From: Streptomyces graminilatus
Lineage (GTDB): Bacteria; Actinomycetota; Actinomycetes; Streptomycetales; Streptomycetaceae
NCBI RefSeq assembly: GCF_001418565.1
Contig: NZ_LIQQ01000300.1
Location: 1-41,271, forward strand
Direction of reading: 5' to 3'
Length of the DNA stretch: 41,271 nt
The notes under the pieces were generated by a model that saw nothing but the letters and a program-made list of their open reading frames with translations, made no database searches and was not told the origin of the DNA. The position numbers were made by a program, and so were the translations under genes. Positions 15,592 to 27,096 of the stretch are shown here, piece by piece. The first letter of the stretch is position 1. The number at the start of each line of letters is the position of its first letter.

Positions 15592-16281
15592 GCGGACGAC
15601 GAACCCACGCGCGCGGCCCGACTCCTGGACGCCCAGGCCAAGGCCGGACACCTCTTCACGGAGATCGGGAAGCGCGGACTCGTCGCGCCCGGCGAGGGCG
15701 AGCGGGCGGTCAGCGACCGCGTCCGGGACCTGGCGAACGAGCTGTTCGGCACGACCCGGCACTGGCACAAGCGGATCGTCCGCTCCGGACCCAACACGCT
15801 GAAGCCCTACCGCGAGAACCCGCCGGACCGGGTGATCGGCGCGGACGACATCGTGTTCGCCGACTTCGGCCCGATCTTCGAGGAGTACGAGGCCGACTTC
15901 GGCCGGACCTTCGTCATCGGCGACGACCCGGTCAAGCACCGGCTGCGCGACGACCTGCCGGTGGTCTTCGAGGCCGGCCGCCGCTTCTTCGAAGCCGACC
16001 CGCACATCACCGGCGCCCAGTTGTACGCCGAGGTCGAACGACTCGCGACGGAAGCCGGGTGGCAGCTGGGCGGCTGGCACGCCGGACACCTGGTCGGCGA
16101 ATTCCCGCACGAGAAGATCGACGGCGCGGACACGGAGTCGTACATCGCCCCCGCCAACGACACCCCGCTGCGACGCACCGACAAGGCCGGGCGCCGCTGC
16201 CACTGGATCCTGGAGATCCATCTCATCGACCGGGAACGGGAGTTCGGCGGCTTCTACGAGGAACTGCTCACCCTCGGCTGA
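15589..16281 (+). CDS. M24-family metallopeptidase (aminopeptidase P/creatinase fold)
   Basis: A 230-residue pita-bread-fold peptidase. Metal-binding positions fit the family: ADFG and ADFGRTF aspartates, the histidine in WHAGHLVGEFPHE, and glutamates in HWILEIHL and in the terminal EFGGFYEEL. It lacks the extra N-terminal domain of full-length aminopeptidase P, so it resembles short Xaa-Pro-peptidase-like proteins. I prefer the ATG at 15589, which fits a leaderless promoter just upstream. An in-frame GTG at 15538 with a close GAAGGG is the alternative and adds 17 residues. The substrate is unknown. Confidence 0.85.
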   Translation: MADDEPTRAARLLDAQAKAGHLFTEIGKRGLVAPGEGERAVSDRVRDLANELFGTTRHWHKRIVRSGPNTLKPYRENPPDRVIGADDIVFADFGPIFEEYEADFGRTFVIGDDPVKHRLRDDLPVVFEAGRRFFEADPHITGAQLYAEVERLATEAGWQLGGWHAGHLVGEFPHEKIDGADTESYIAPANDTPLRRTDKAGRRCHWILEIHLIDREREFGGFYEELLTLG

Positions 16282-16290
16282 TCAGCGCAT

Positions 16291-16317
16291 CCCGGGCGGA
16301 CCTGTGGACCGCCCGGG
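16291..16317. terminator. Hairpin between convergent M24 peptidase and sdaA
   Basis: CCCGGGCGG (16291-16299) pairs with CCGCCCGGG (16309-16317). The inner loop can add two more pairs past one mismatch. It lies just after the peptidase stop and downstream of sdaA on the other strand. Confidence 0.6.
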
Positions 16318-16382
16318 CCGGAACCGGTGCCCACTCCCACCGGCCGGCGCGACCACACACGGGCGCGGCCCGCTCCCGGAAC

Positions 16383-17750
<1,368 letters not shown>

Positions 17751-17776
17751 GGGAACTCCTCAGAACGGGGGGTGGC

Positions 17777-17800
17777 GGGCTCCGCACGACGGCGGAGCCC
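17777..17800 (-). terminator. Intercistronic hairpin between glyA and sdaA
   Basis: GGGCTCCGC (17777-17785) pairs perfectly with GCGGAGCCC (17792-17800) around six bases. Its place inside an operon suggests partial termination or mRNA processing that would set sdaA below glyA. This is inference from position. Confidence 0.5.
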
Positions 17801-17816
17801 ACCCACTGCGGGGGTA

Positions 17817-19094
17817 CTACTTGGTCAGACCGGGGTACAGCGGGTGCTTGTCGGCCAGCGCCTTCACGCGGGCCTTCAGGCGCTCGGCGTCGGCTTCCCC
17901 GAAGGGGGCGGGCGCCTTCAGGGTCTCGGCGATCACATCGGCGACCTCCGCGAAGTCCTCGGTCGTGAAGCCGCGGGTGGCCAGCGCAGGCGTGCCGATG
18001 CGCAGGCCCGACGTCACCATCGGGGGACGCGGGTCGTTCGGGATCGCGTTCCGGTTGACGGTGATGCCGACCTCGTGGAGCCGGTCCTCGGCCTGCTTGC
18101 CGTCCAGCTCGGAGTCGCGCAGGTCGACGAGGACCAGGTGGACGTCCGTACCACCCGACAGGACGGACACACCGTGCTCCGTGACGTCCGCGCGCACCAG
18201 GCGCTCGGCGAGGAGCCGTGCGCCCTCTACCGTACGCCGCTGGCGCTCCTTGAAGTCCTCGCTGGCCGCGACCTTGAAGGAGACCGCCTTCGCCGCGATC
18301 ACGTGCTCCAGGGGGCCGCCCTGGAAGCCCGGGAAGACGGACGAGTTCAGCTTCTTCGCGAACTCCTGCTTCGCCAGGATGATCCCGCCGCGCGGGCCGC
18401 CCAGCGTCTTGTGGGTCGTCGAGGTGACGACGTCCGCGTACGGCACCGGGTTCGGGTGCAGGCCCGCCGCGACCAGTCCGGCGAAGTGCGCCATGTCAAC
18501 CCAGAGGTAGGCCCCGACCTCGTCCGCGATACGGCGGAACTCCGCGAAGTCGAGCTGACGCGGGTACGCCGACCAGCCCGCGATGATCACCTTCGGGCGG
18601 TGCTCCTTGGCGAGCTGCTCCAGCTCGGCCATGTCGACCAGACCGGCCTCGTCCACGTGGTAGGCGACCACATTGAACTGCTTGCCGGAGAAGTTCAGCC
18701 GCATCCCGTGCGTGAGGTGGCCGCCGTGGGCCAGGTCCAGGCCGAGGATGGTGTCGCCGGGCTGGGCCAGCGCGAACAGCGCGGCCTGGTTGGCGGAGGC
18801 GCCCGAGTGCGGCTGCACGTTGGCGTACTCGGCGCCGAACAGCTCCTTGACCCGGTCGATCGCGATCTGCTCGGCGACGTCGACGTGCTCGCAGCCGCCG
18901 TAGTAGCGGCGGCCGGGATAGCCCTCGGCGTACTTGTTGGTGAGAACCGAGCCCTGGGCCTCCATGACGGCGACCGGAGCGAAGTTCTCCGAGGCGATCA
19001 TCTCCAGGGTGGACTGCTGGCGGTTCAGCTCGGCGTCGACGGCGGCGGCGATGTCGGGGTCGAGCTCGTGCAGGGGAGTGTTCAGAAGCGACAT
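17817..19094 (-). CDS. glyA: Serine hydroxymethyltransferase
   Basis: A 425-residue PLP enzyme interconverting serine and glycine with tetrahydrofolate. Seen: [11 protein letters not shown] near residue 30, [18 protein letters not shown], the [18 protein letters not shown] stretch, [14 protein letters not shown], and the PLP-lysine motif [14 protein letters not shown]. Length matches the bacterial family. The ATG at 19094 has a distant AGGACG. It lies 52 bases after gcvH in the riboswitch-controlled operon. With the glycine cleavage genes upstream it can turn two glycines into one serine, which sdaA then deaminates. Confidence 0.98.
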   Translation of the reverse strand: MSLLNTPLHELDPDIAAAVDAELNRQQSTLEMIASENFAPVAVMEAQGSVLTNKYAEGYPGRRYYGGCEHVDVAEQIAIDRVKELFGAEYANVQPHSGASANQAALFALAQPGDTILGLDLAHGGHLTHGMRLNFSGKQFNVVAYHVDEAGLVDMAELEQLAKEHRPKVIIAGWSAYPRQLDFAEFRRIADEVGAYLWVDMAHFAGLVAAGLHPNPVPYADVVTSTTHKTLGGPRGGIILAKQEFAKKLNSSVFPGFQGGPLEHVIAAKAVSFKVAASEDFKERQRRTVEGARLLAERLVRADVTEHGVSVLSGGTDVHLVLVDLRDSELDGKQAEDRLHEVGITVNRNAIPNDPRPPMVTSGLRIGTPALATRGFTTEDFAEVADVIAETLKAPAPFGEADAERLKARVKALADKHPLYPGLTK

Positions 19095-19146
19095 GGGGTC
19101 GTTACGTCCTTACGTCCTGGTGCCTGGGGGACTCGGCTCGGGGAAC

Positions 19147-19524
19147 TCAGCTTCCGGAGAACGCGGTGTACTCGTCCGCGGAGAGCAGGTCGCCCGGCTC
19201 CTCCGAGACACGCACCTTGAAGAGCCAACCGCCTTCGAAGGGAGCGGAGTTCACCAGGGACGGGTCGTTGGAGACGTCCTCGTTGACCTCGGTGACCTCA
19301 CCGGTGACCGGGGAGTACAGGTCGCTGACGGACTTGGTCGACTCCAGCTCGCCACAGGTCTCGCCCGCGGTCACCGCGGCCCCGACCTCGGGCAACTGGA
19401 CGTACACGACATCGCCGAGCGCGTTGGCCGCGTGCTCGGTGATACCGACCGTCGAGACGCCGTCCTCGGCGCCCGACAGCCACTCGTGCTCCTTGCTGTA
19501 GCGAAGCTGCTGGGGGTTGCTCAT
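19147..19524 (-). CDS. gcvH: Glycine cleavage system H protein
   Basis: A 125-residue lipoyl carrier. It has YSKEHEWL at the N-terminus, [23 protein letters not shown], the lipoylation site [12 protein letters not shown] with Lys64, and [12 protein letters not shown] towards the C-terminus, all canonical. The ATG at 19524 is preceded by AGGAGAATT. It shuttles the aminomethyl group from GcvP to GcvT. Second gene after gcvT in the riboswitch operon. No gcvP is in the window, so the decarboxylase must be encoded elsewhere. Confidence 0.98.
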   Translation of the reverse strand: MSNPQQLRYSKEHEWLSGAEDGVSTVGITEHAANALGDVVYVQLPEVGAAVTAGETCGELESTKSVSDLYSPVTGEVTEVNEDVSNDPSLVNSAPFEGGWLFKVRVSEEPGDLLSADEYTAFSGS

Positions 19525-19665
19525 GGCCTGAATTCTCCTGTACGCGGGGGACTGGTCATGCATGGGGTCATGCATGGGGTACTACAGGGACTGCCCGTCG
19601 GCGGGCAGGACACGGAAGATCACGGAAGGTGAGGGACGGTCGGGGACGGTCGGGGACGGCCGGGG

Positions 19666-20784
<1,119 letters not shown>

Positions 20785-20817
20785 CGGTAGTGCTCCCAGG
20801 GCATGACGGCGAGGTCG

Positions 20818-21040
20818 TTCCTCCCCATCTGTCATCGGAACCTGAGAGGTTCGTCATGACCTTCGGCGAAACGCCTGGTCATCGACTTGCACCTTGGGTG
20901 GAGCCACGGTCGTCACGACCCGCGGCCCGCTTTTCAGATGTGCCTCGCCCGCGCGGTAACGGGGCCTGAGAGATTCAAGGGAGGGACTTGCTCCTTCGGC
21001 GCCCGGGTACCCAAGGGGTCCCGGAACTCTCCCGCGCGGA
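20818..21040 (-). promoter_or_regulatory. Tandem glycine riboswitch upstream of gcvT
   Basis: On the minus strand the region carries the conserved pieces of both aptamers. Aptamer 1 (about 20930-21040) has GCGGGAGAG, GCGCCGAAGGAGCAAG, CTCTCAGGCCCC and ATCTGAAAAG. Aptamer 2 (about 20818-20920) has CACCCAAGGTGCAAG, CGCCGAAGGTC, CCTCTCAGGTTCC and GACAGATGGGGAGG. The order and short linker match the known two-aptamer glycine riboswitch. The gcvT start lies close behind and no U-rich terminator is seen, so translational control is likely. It should turn on glycine catabolism when glycine is high. Confidence 0.95.
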
Positions 21041-21274
21041 TTCAAGCGGCCGGTATGCAGTTGGCGGGCACATCATCGCACGCATTCCTGCGCCGTGGCA
21101 GGGGGACCCTTCCCTGAGGGGTCCCGGCCCCGCCGAAGGTCCGCGAACCGGCCATCCACCGCCCTGTAGCAGGCCTGTTGCAGTAATAGGACCCGAACGA
21201 GAGACACCGCGTATTACCTTCTCTTTACGCTCGACGGGGACGGTACTTCCCGACCCCATGGGAGGACGATCACG
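21041..21274. promoter_or_regulatory. Divergent promoter region for the riboswitch operon and the P-loop protein
   Basis: This 234-base stretch holds no gene. It includes a hairpin GGGACCC/GGGTCCC (arms 21103-21109 and 21119-21125) and an AT-richer segment at 21175-21235 likely to contain the plus-strand promoter. Exact -35/-10 assignments are not convincing. Confidence 0.4.
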
Positions 21275-21955
21275 GTGAACAGGACCACGGCGTACGCGAC
21301 GACCCCGGCCCTCGCGCTGACCGACACGCTGCCGGCGCAGCCGGCCGCCCCCGCCCGGGAGACGTGCGCCCCGCGCCCGGCACCCGTGATCCGCGACCTG
21401 CGGGAACGCTCGGGCCACAGCCCGCACGGCCTCACCTTCGGCGCCCGCGACCTCGTCGTGGTCACCGGCCTGCCCGGCAGCGGCAAGTCCACCCTGATGC
21501 GCCGCGCGGTGCGCGCCACCGGCATCGACTCCCAGAACACCCGCGACCAGTGGGACGCCCGTACGCCCGCCTTCCTCCCCTACGCCGTCTACCGCCCCCT
21601 CGTCCGCCTCGCCCACTACGCCGGACTGCGCCGCGCCCTGCGCTCGGGCGCCGGAGTCGTCGTCCACGACTGCGGTACGCAGGCCTGGGTGCGCGGCTGG
21701 CTGGCCCGCGAGGCCCGCCGCCGGGGCGGCACCCTGCATCTGCTCCTCCTCGACGTCGCTCCCGGCGAGGCCCTGGAGGGCCAGCGCGAACGCGGCCGGG
21801 GCGTCTCGCGGTACGCGTTCCTGCGCCACCGGCAGGCCGCCTCGCGCCTGCTGCGCTCCGTGGAGAAGGGCAACCTGCCGGAGGGCTGCGGCTCGGCGGT
21901 GCTGCTCGACCGGGACGCGGCGGACGTCCTGCGCAGGATCGACTTCGAGGACTGA
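21275..21955 (+). CDS. P-loop NTPase, zeta-toxin/kinase-like AAA protein
   Basis: A 226-residue protein whose N-terminal 55 residues are low complexity, followed by DLVVVTGLPGSGKSTLMRRAV (Walker A at 65-73), then a small kinase-like core with VVVHDCGTQAWVRGWLAREARRRG as a probable Walker B/acceptor segment and an arginine-rich lid (EGQRERGRGVSRYAFLRHRQAASRLL). It looks like the short kinases grouped with zeta toxins and APS/gluconate kinases, but the substrate cannot be assigned and no antitoxin partner is visible. The start is GTG at 21275 with GGGAGG upstream. It is divergent from the glycine operon. Confidence 0.8.
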   Translation: MNRTTAYATTPALALTDTLPAQPAAPARETCAPRPAPVIRDLRERSGHSPHGLTFGARDLVVVTGLPGSGKSTLMRRAVRATGIDSQNTRDQWDARTPAFLPYAVYRPLVRLAHYAGLRRALRSGAGVVVHDCGTQAWVRGWLAREARRRGGTLHLLLLDVAPGEALEGQRERGRGVSRYAFLRHRQAASRLLRSVEKGNLPEGCGSAVLLDRDAADVLRRIDFED

Positions 21956-22048
21956 CCTCCGTACCCGTCAGGGCCGGTTAGGGTTTTGCCCATTGAGGGA
22001 CTCCCACCAAGGGACTCACGACAGCGGTTCACAGCAGGCGGTAGGCAG

Positions 22049-22849
22049 ATGGACATCCCGGCGGACTTCCCCCCGGACCTTTCCGGGGGCTTCCCCGCAC
22101 CGGCACACCCGCATTCGCACGGCGGCTGGCCCGGCAACGAGCTGGAGGAGGTGCTCTCGGCCTCCCTCGGCGTCCCCGGCGCGGGCGCCCGCATCGTCGA
22201 GGTCCTCGGCCGCAGCTTCGTCTGGGTCCCCCTCCCGTCCGGCGGCGGCCCCCACTCCGGCCCCCTCGACCTGCCCACGATGGACATCCAGGGCCAGGCG
22301 TACGTGCCGGTCTTCAGCTCCGAGGAACAGTTCCGGCAGGTCGTCGGCGCCCATGTGTCGTACACCGTGGCCCCCGCCGTCGAGTTCGCCCGGGGGCTTC
22401 AGCCCCAGGTCGGCATCGCCGTGAACCCGGACGGCGTGGTCGGCGTCCCGCTGCCCCCGCAGGCCGTCGCCGAACTCTGCCGCGCCGGCCGCACCGTCCT
22501 CGACGGCACCGCGGGCGGACGGGTCCGCCTCTACGAGCCCGACTGGCAGCAGGACCCGGTCGACTTCCTCGCCGCCGCCTCCACGGAGTTCGCGGGCACC
22601 GGCGTGGTCCGCACGGCCCGCCGCTGCCTGGCCACGATAGAGACGGGCGCCCCCGTGATGTTCATAGGCGTCGAACTCTCCCCCTGGGACCCGCTGGCCC
22701 GCACCATCCCCATGGACGCGGTCGCCAGGGCCCTGGGCCGCACCCCCTCCCCCTGGCCGGTCAACCTGGTCTTCCTGGACGCGGCCCAGGACCCGGTGAC
22801 GGACTGGCTGAGGGACAAGGTCCGCCCCTTCTACCAACACGCTTACTGA
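22049..22849 (+). CDS. SseB-family protein (enhanced serine sensitivity type), first copy
   Basis: A 266-residue cytosolic protein resembling actinobacterial SseB-like proteins: an N-terminal SseB domain (ELEEVLSASLGVPGAGARIVEVLGRSFVWVPL, then MDIQGQAYVPVFSSEEQFRQVV) and a C-terminal domain ending DPVTDWLRDKVRPFYQHAY. E. coli SseB was named for an effect on serine sensitivity and its biochemical role is unknown. The ATG at 22049 is preferred to an upstream in-frame ATG at 21986. It is followed by a second protein with the same C-terminal pattern. The nearby glyA and sdaA genes make a link to serine metabolism attractive but unproven. Confidence 0.78.
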   Translation: MDIPADFPPDLSGGFPAPAHPHSHGGWPGNELEEVLSASLGVPGAGARIVEVLGRSFVWVPLPSGGGPHSGPLDLPTMDIQGQAYVPVFSSEEQFRQVVGAHVSYTVAPAVEFARGLQPQVGIAVNPDGVVGVPLPPQAVAELCRAGRTVLDGTAGGRVRLYEPDWQQDPVDFLAAASTEFAGTGVVRTARRCLATIETGAPVMFIGVELSPWDPLARTIPMDAVARALGRTPSPWPVNLVFLDAAQDPVTDWLRDKVRPFYQHAY

Positions 22850-22884
22850 ACAGCTCCCCTGAAGCACCCCCCGGGGCAACCCCC

Positions 22885-22931
22885 CAGGGGCGCGAGGAAC
22901 TGCGCGACCAGCCACGAACCACCCGCACTCC
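22885..22931. repeat. Streptomyces dispersed intergenic repeat (GGGGCGCGRGGAACTGCGCGACC type)
   Basis: CAGGGGCGCGAGGAACTGCG followed by CGACCAGCCACGAACC and ACCCGCACTCC matches, from memory, a short sequence found in very many intergenic regions of Streptomyces chromosomes. It follows a CCCCCCGGGG/CCCCCCAGGGG stretch after an sseB-like gene. Function is not established. Confidence 0.6.
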
Positions 22932-23028
22932 GCCGACAAACTCCAGGCCCCGAGCTCTCACCGGCCTACCCGGCGGAGCGCCTAAGCTAAGAACCGCACA
23001 ACTCGGTCGGTGTTACGAAGGGGCGGTA

Positions 23029-23844
23029 ATGGTGAGCGCGTCGGGCACGGCCGCGGCCGGTCAGGTCGAGCACATGCTGCGCCAAGTCACGCCCGGGCGC
23101 TACGACGCCTACGAGGCACTCCTGCGCGCCCTCGCGACCCCGTCCTCCGGCCAGATCTGGATGCTGCTCTGGCACGGCCAGGCCGGCTCCCCCGACGCGC
23201 AGTACGGAAACATGCAGGTCGACGGCTACGGCTACGCGCCCTGCGTGACCTCCGCCCAGGAGCTGTCGGTCAGCGGCTGGAACAGGTCGTACGAGGTGGT
23301 CGACGGCCTCGACGTGGCCCGCACCCTCTACCCGGACCAGTTCGGCATCTGGCTCAACCCGCACTCCCCGGGCGGCGGCGTCGGCATCCCCTGGCTCGAC
23401 CTGCGCCGGATCGCGGCGGGCCTGGAACGCCAGCCCGCCGGACCCCTGCGTCTCTCCGAACCCGGCATCGAGATCCCGCAGTTCTACGCGCTCCTCTCGC
23501 AGAACGCCCACCGCACCCCGGCGGTCCGCTCCCTGCGCCGCGCCTGGGTGCAGCCCGCGCTCGGCGCGCCGTATCTGGCCATCGGCCTGGACGTGTACGA
23601 CACCTCGCCGGCCGCCGTGGACTCGGTGCGCGCGATGATGCAGCAGTCGATCGGCGCGGTCCCCGACGGGCTGCCGGTGTCGACGGTCGCGATGTCGGAC
23701 GAGCAGGACCCGGTCGTGATGTGGCTGCGCGCGAACGCCCGCCCGTTCTACGACCGCGAGGCCCACGCGCTCGCCGCCCCGCCCCAGACCCCCCAGGCTC
23801 CCGCCGGCGGGTACGGGTACCCGCCGGTGCCCGGTCGTTACTGA
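23029..23844 (+). CDS. SseB-family protein, second copy
   Basis: A 271-residue protein paralogous to the one at 22049. The shared C-terminal signature reads DPVVMWLRANARPFYDREA here, and both have an AP(Y/V)...IG(L/V)(D/E)(V/L) core strand. The N-terminal half (QVTPGRYDAYEALLRALATPSSGQIWMLLWHGQAGSPDAQYGNM) differs and may carry a separate SseB-type fold. The last 25 residues are proline/glycine rich. The ATG at 23029 follows GGGGCGG. Probably co-transcribed with or adjacent to the first copy across a 179-base gap containing a dispersed repeat. The function is unknown. Confidence 0.75.
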   Translation: MVSASGTAAAGQVEHMLRQVTPGRYDAYEALLRALATPSSGQIWMLLWHGQAGSPDAQYGNMQVDGYGYAPCVTSAQELSVSGWNRSYEVVDGLDVARTLYPDQFGIWLNPHSPGGGVGIPWLDLRRIAAGLERQPAGPLRLSEPGIEIPQFYALLSQNAHRTPAVRSLRRAWVQPALGAPYLAIGLDVYDTSPAAVDSVRAMMQQSIGAVPDGLPVSTVAMSDEQDPVVMWLRANARPFYDREAHALAAPPQTPQAPAGGYGYPPVPGRY

Positions 23845-24183
23845 GCGTTCCCCAGGGGTTCGGGACGCGGCACTTTCCGGTGACCTGGCACGGCGATCCG
23901 CGTGCCGTCTCCGCGCGTAGATCAAGGTGGAATATTCAAGTTCGCCCGATAATGTCCTCGTTGGTACCCGTCCGGCCCCCGTTACCCGGCGTTCGGATAA
24001 CGGAATCCCCAGGACAGCATCACGGTTACGCATCCATTCACCTCCAAGTCTGGTGACAGATCGCTGAACCGTTGAAGACTCCCGCAACAAGGGGCGTTCT
24101 CCCCTGCGTACTACGGATTAATCACGCCGCTACGAGTGGCAAGTGTGAGCCGGCTGCCGCCGGTTGAGAGGGGTCCCTGCCAG
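23845..24183. promoter_or_regulatory. 339-base gap holding the promoter region of the oligopeptide ABC operon
   Basis: No gene is seen. The stretch is AT-richer than its neighbours between 23930 and 24130. It holds a 25-bp near-perfect palindrome, CCGTTACCCG-GCGTT-CGGATAACGG at 23979-24003 with one mismatch, which is a candidate operator, and a GGGG/CCCC mini-hairpin near 24091-24104. An RBS-like GAGAGGGG precedes the first permease gene. Confidence 0.5.
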
Positions 24184-25182
24184 ATGACGGCACCACTGCA
24201 CGAGCCGACCGCGGAAACGGCCCCGAGTGCGGCCGAGGAAGCGGCGTTGGCCGGCGCCGAAGCGAAGGCCGTCCAGGGCCGTTCGCTGGGCCGGATCGCC
24301 TGGGAGCGACTCAAGCGGGACAGGCTCGCTCTCGCCGGCGGCATGGTGGTGGTCCTGCTGGTCCTGGTCGCGATGTTCGCGCCGCTGATCGCGGGGCAGG
24401 ACCCCGACGCCTACCACGAGAACCTGATCGATCCGCTCTTCGGTACGCCCAAGGGTTCGCTGGGCGGAGTCAGCGCCGATCACTACTTCGGCGTCGAACC
24501 GGTCAGCGGCCGCGACATCTTCGCCCGTATCGTCTACGGCGCCCGGATCTCGCTCCTCGTGGGCTTCCTGTCCGCGCTCGTCGCCGTGGTCCTCGGGACC
24601 GTCCTCGGCATCCTGGCCGGTTTCTTCGGCGGCTGGGTGGACTCGGCCGTCAGCCGGGTGATGGACGGTCTGCTCGCCTTCCCCCAGCTCCTGTTCATCA
24701 TCGCGCTGGTCTCCGTCATGCCGAACCAGATGCTGGGCCTGACCGGTACCGGCGTACGGCTGTTCGTGATGATCCTCGTCATCGGTTTCTTCGGCTGGCC
24801 CTACATCGGGCGCGTGGTACGCGGTCAGACACTCTCGCTGCGTGAGCGCGAGTACGTCGAGGCGGCCCGCTCCCTCGGCGCCGGGCGGCTCTACATCCTG
24901 TTCAAGGAACTGCTGCCCAACCTCGTCGCCCCGATCATCGTGTACACGACGATGATGATTCCCACCAACATTCTCACCGAGGCGGCCCTCAGCTTCCTCG
25001 GCGTGGGCGTCAAGCCGCCCACGTCCTCGTGGGGCCAGATGCTCTCGGCAGCGATCGACTACTACGACTCGGACCCCATGTACATGGTGGTCCCGGGTCT
25101 GGCGATCTTCATCACCGTTCTTGCCTTCAACCTCTTCGGCGACGGCGTGCGTGACGCGCTCGACCCGAAGGGCTCCCGCTGA
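24184..25182 (+). CDS. Oligopeptide/dipeptide ABC transporter permease, DppC/OppC type
   Basis: A 332-residue permease. A cytoplasmic N-terminal tail leads into RSLGRIAWERLKRDRLALAGG, the OppC_N signature, then a first membrane segment and about five more. The coupling loop is EREYVEAARSLGAGRLYILFKELLPNLVAPIIV, and LTEAALSFLGVGVKPPTSSWG is diagnostic of DppC/OppC. GRDIFARIVYGARISL is also typical. The ATG at 24184 has GAGGGG upstream. It comes before the binding-protein gene, an unusual position. It forms the channel with the permease at 27159-28157. Confidence 0.95.
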   Translation: MTAPLHEPTAETAPSAAEEAALAGAEAKAVQGRSLGRIAWERLKRDRLALAGGMVVVLLVLVAMFAPLIAGQDPDAYHENLIDPLFGTPKGSLGGVSADHYFGVEPVSGRDIFARIVYGARISLLVGFLSALVAVVLGTVLGILAGFFGGWVDSAVSRVMDGLLAFPQLLFIIALVSVMPNQMLGLTGTGVRLFVMILVIGFFGWPYIGRVVRGQTLSLREREYVEAARSLGAGRLYILFKELLPNLVAPIIVYTTMMIPTNILTEAALSFLGVGVKPPTSSWGQMLSAAIDYYDSDPMYMVVPGLAIFITVLAFNLFGDGVRDALDPKGSR

Positions 25183-25250
25183 ACCGCCGTACGCCCAGCG
25201 ACCCGTGGACCTTGCACGGGGTCTCTCATCAATTCGGAGGATCCGAGATC

Positions 25251-27047
25251 GTGACTACCCAACGCACCTCAGGGCGGCGCAAGCAGGCCATGGCCGCTAC
25301 CGCCGTGGTCGCCGCGCTGCTCACCACGGCGGCGTGCGGCGGCGGAGGCAAGGACGACAACAGCGGCTCTAAGACCGGTGCCGCCGGCTTCGACGCCGCC
25401 AACAACAAGGTCGCCCAGGCCTCGCTGGTGAAGAAGGGCGGCGAGCTGAAGTTCGCCGCTTCGCAGGACGCCGACTCGTGGGACACCACGCGTGGCTACT
25501 ACGGCTTCATGTGGAACTTCTCCCGCTACTACAGCCGCCAGCTCGTCACGTACAAGCCGGAACCCGGCAAGGCCGGCGCCCAGATCACCCCCGACCTCGC
25601 CACCGGGCTCGCCAAGGTCAGCGACGACGGCAAGACCTACACGTACACGCTGCGTGACGGCGCGACCTGGGAGGACGGCAAGCCGATCACGTCCCAGGAC
25701 ATCAAGTACGGCATCGAGCGCGTGTGGGCGCAGGACGTGCTGTCCGGCGGTCCGATCTACCTGAAGGACGTGCTGGACCCCAAGGGCGAGTACAAGGGCC
25801 CCTACAAGGACACGTCCAAGGACCACCTGGGCCTGAAGGCCATCGAGACGCCGGACGCGAAGACCATCATCTTCAAGCTGCCCGCGGCCAACTCGGACTT
25901 CGAGTACATGCTGGGTCTGACCTCGGCCTCCCCGGTCCGCCAGGACAAGGACACCAAGTCCAAGTACGGCCTGAAGCCGTTCTCCTCCGGTCCGTACAAG
26001 TTCGAGTCGTACGACCCCGGCAAGGACCTGGTGCTGGTCCGCAACACCGCGTGGAAGGCGGCCTCGGACCCGATCCGCAAGGCCTACCCGGACAAGATCT
26101 CGATCAAGTTCTTCACCAACGCCAACGACCTGGACTCGCGTCTGATCGCTGGTGACTACGACCTGGACATCGGCCAGACCGGCCTCCAGGCCCAGGGGCG
26201 CGCCACCGCGCTCAAGGAGCACAAGGCCAACGTGGACAACCCGACCTCGGGTTACATCCGCTACGCCGTCTTCCCGCAGAGCGTGAAGCCGTTCGACAAC
26301 ATCCACTGCCGCAACGCGGTGATCTACGGCGCCGACCACGTGTCGCTGCAGACCGCGCGCGGTGGCCCGGTCGCCGGTGGTGACATCGGCACCAACATGC
26401 TCCCGCCGTCCGTTCCGGGCTCCGAGGGCCAGAAGTACGACCCGTACCAGCTCGCCACCGCGAACAAGAACGGCAACGTCGCCAAGGCCAAGGAAGAGCT
26501 GAAGGCCTGCGGTCAGCCGAACGGCTTCAAGACCACCATCGCGGTCCGCAACAACCGCCCGACCGAGGTGGCCACGGCCACGTCGCTCCAGGCGTCGCTG
26601 AAGAAGGTCGGCATCGACGCCGACATCGACCAGTACGACGGTTCGCAGACCTCCGGCATCATCGGCAGCCCTTCGAACGTGAAGAAGAAGGGCTACGGCA
26701 TCATCATCATGGGCTGGGGCGCCGACTTCTCGTCCGTCCAGGGCTTCGGTCTGCCGCTGTGGGACAGCAAGTACATCCTGCAGAGCGGTAACAACAACTT
26801 CGGCCTGATCAAGGACAAGGCGATCGACGGCCTGTTCGACCAGTACAACACCACGCTGGACGACGCGGGCAAGGCGAAGATCGCCACCGACATCAACCAC
26901 AAGGTCATGGAGGGCGGTTACTACCTGCCCTTCGTCTTCGAGAAGTACATCAACTGGCGCTCCAACCGACTGGCGAACGTCTACACGACCGACGGCTACA
27001 GCGGCGTGTACGACTTCGTCAACCTCGGTCTGAAGTCCACGAAGTAA
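25251..27047 (+). CDS. Oligopeptide-binding lipoprotein (solute-binding protein family 5)
   Basis: A 598-residue extracellular binding protein. The signal region RRKQAMAATAVVAALLTTAAC ends at a lipobox cysteine about residue 33, followed by a GGGGKDDNSG linker. The mature part shows family 5 features: TYTYTLRDGATWEDGKPITSQDIKYGIER, a central FSSGPYKFESYDPGKDLVLVRN, and a late GWGADFSSVQGFG. The GTG start at 25251 follows GGAGG. Codon choice is very uniform (AAG, CTG, GTC), as expected for an abundant protein. It captures peptides for the two permeases and two ATPases of this operon. Confidence 0.95.
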   Translation: MTTQRTSGRRKQAMAATAVVAALLTTAACGGGGKDDNSGSKTGAAGFDAANNKVAQASLVKKGGELKFAASQDADSWDTTRGYYGFMWNFSRYYSRQLVTYKPEPGKAGAQITPDLATGLAKVSDDGKTYTYTLRDGATWEDGKPITSQDIKYGIERVWAQDVLSGGPIYLKDVLDPKGEYKGPYKDTSKDHLGLKAIETPDAKTIIFKLPAANSDFEYMLGLTSASPVRQDKDTKSKYGLKPFSSGPYKFESYDPGKDLVLVRNTAWKAASDPIRKAYPDKISIKFFTNANDLDSRLIAGDYDLDIGQTGLQAQGRATALKEHKANVDNPTSGYIRYAVFPQSVKPFDNIHCRNAVIYGADHVSLQTARGGPVAGGDIGTNMLPPSVPGSEGQKYDPYQLATANKNGNVAKAKEELKACGQPNGFKTTIAVRNNRPTEVATATSLQASLKKVGIDADIDQYDGSQTSGIIGSPSNVKKKGYGIIIMGWGADFSSVQGFGLPLWDSKYILQSGNNNFGLIKDKAIDGLFDQYNTTLDDAGKAKIATDINHKVMEGGYYLPFVFEKYINWRSNRLANVYTTDGYSGVYDFVNLGLKSTK

Positions 27048-27096
27048 TCCCGGCACACCCGCCGAACGGCACGAAAGGCAGGTGAAGGCCGGCGCG

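Noticed and set aside
21275..21955. Zeta-type toxin of a toxin-antitoxin pair
   Set aside because: The P-loop and lid fit loosely, but no small antitoxin gene is adjacent and the divergent neighbour is the glycine operon.
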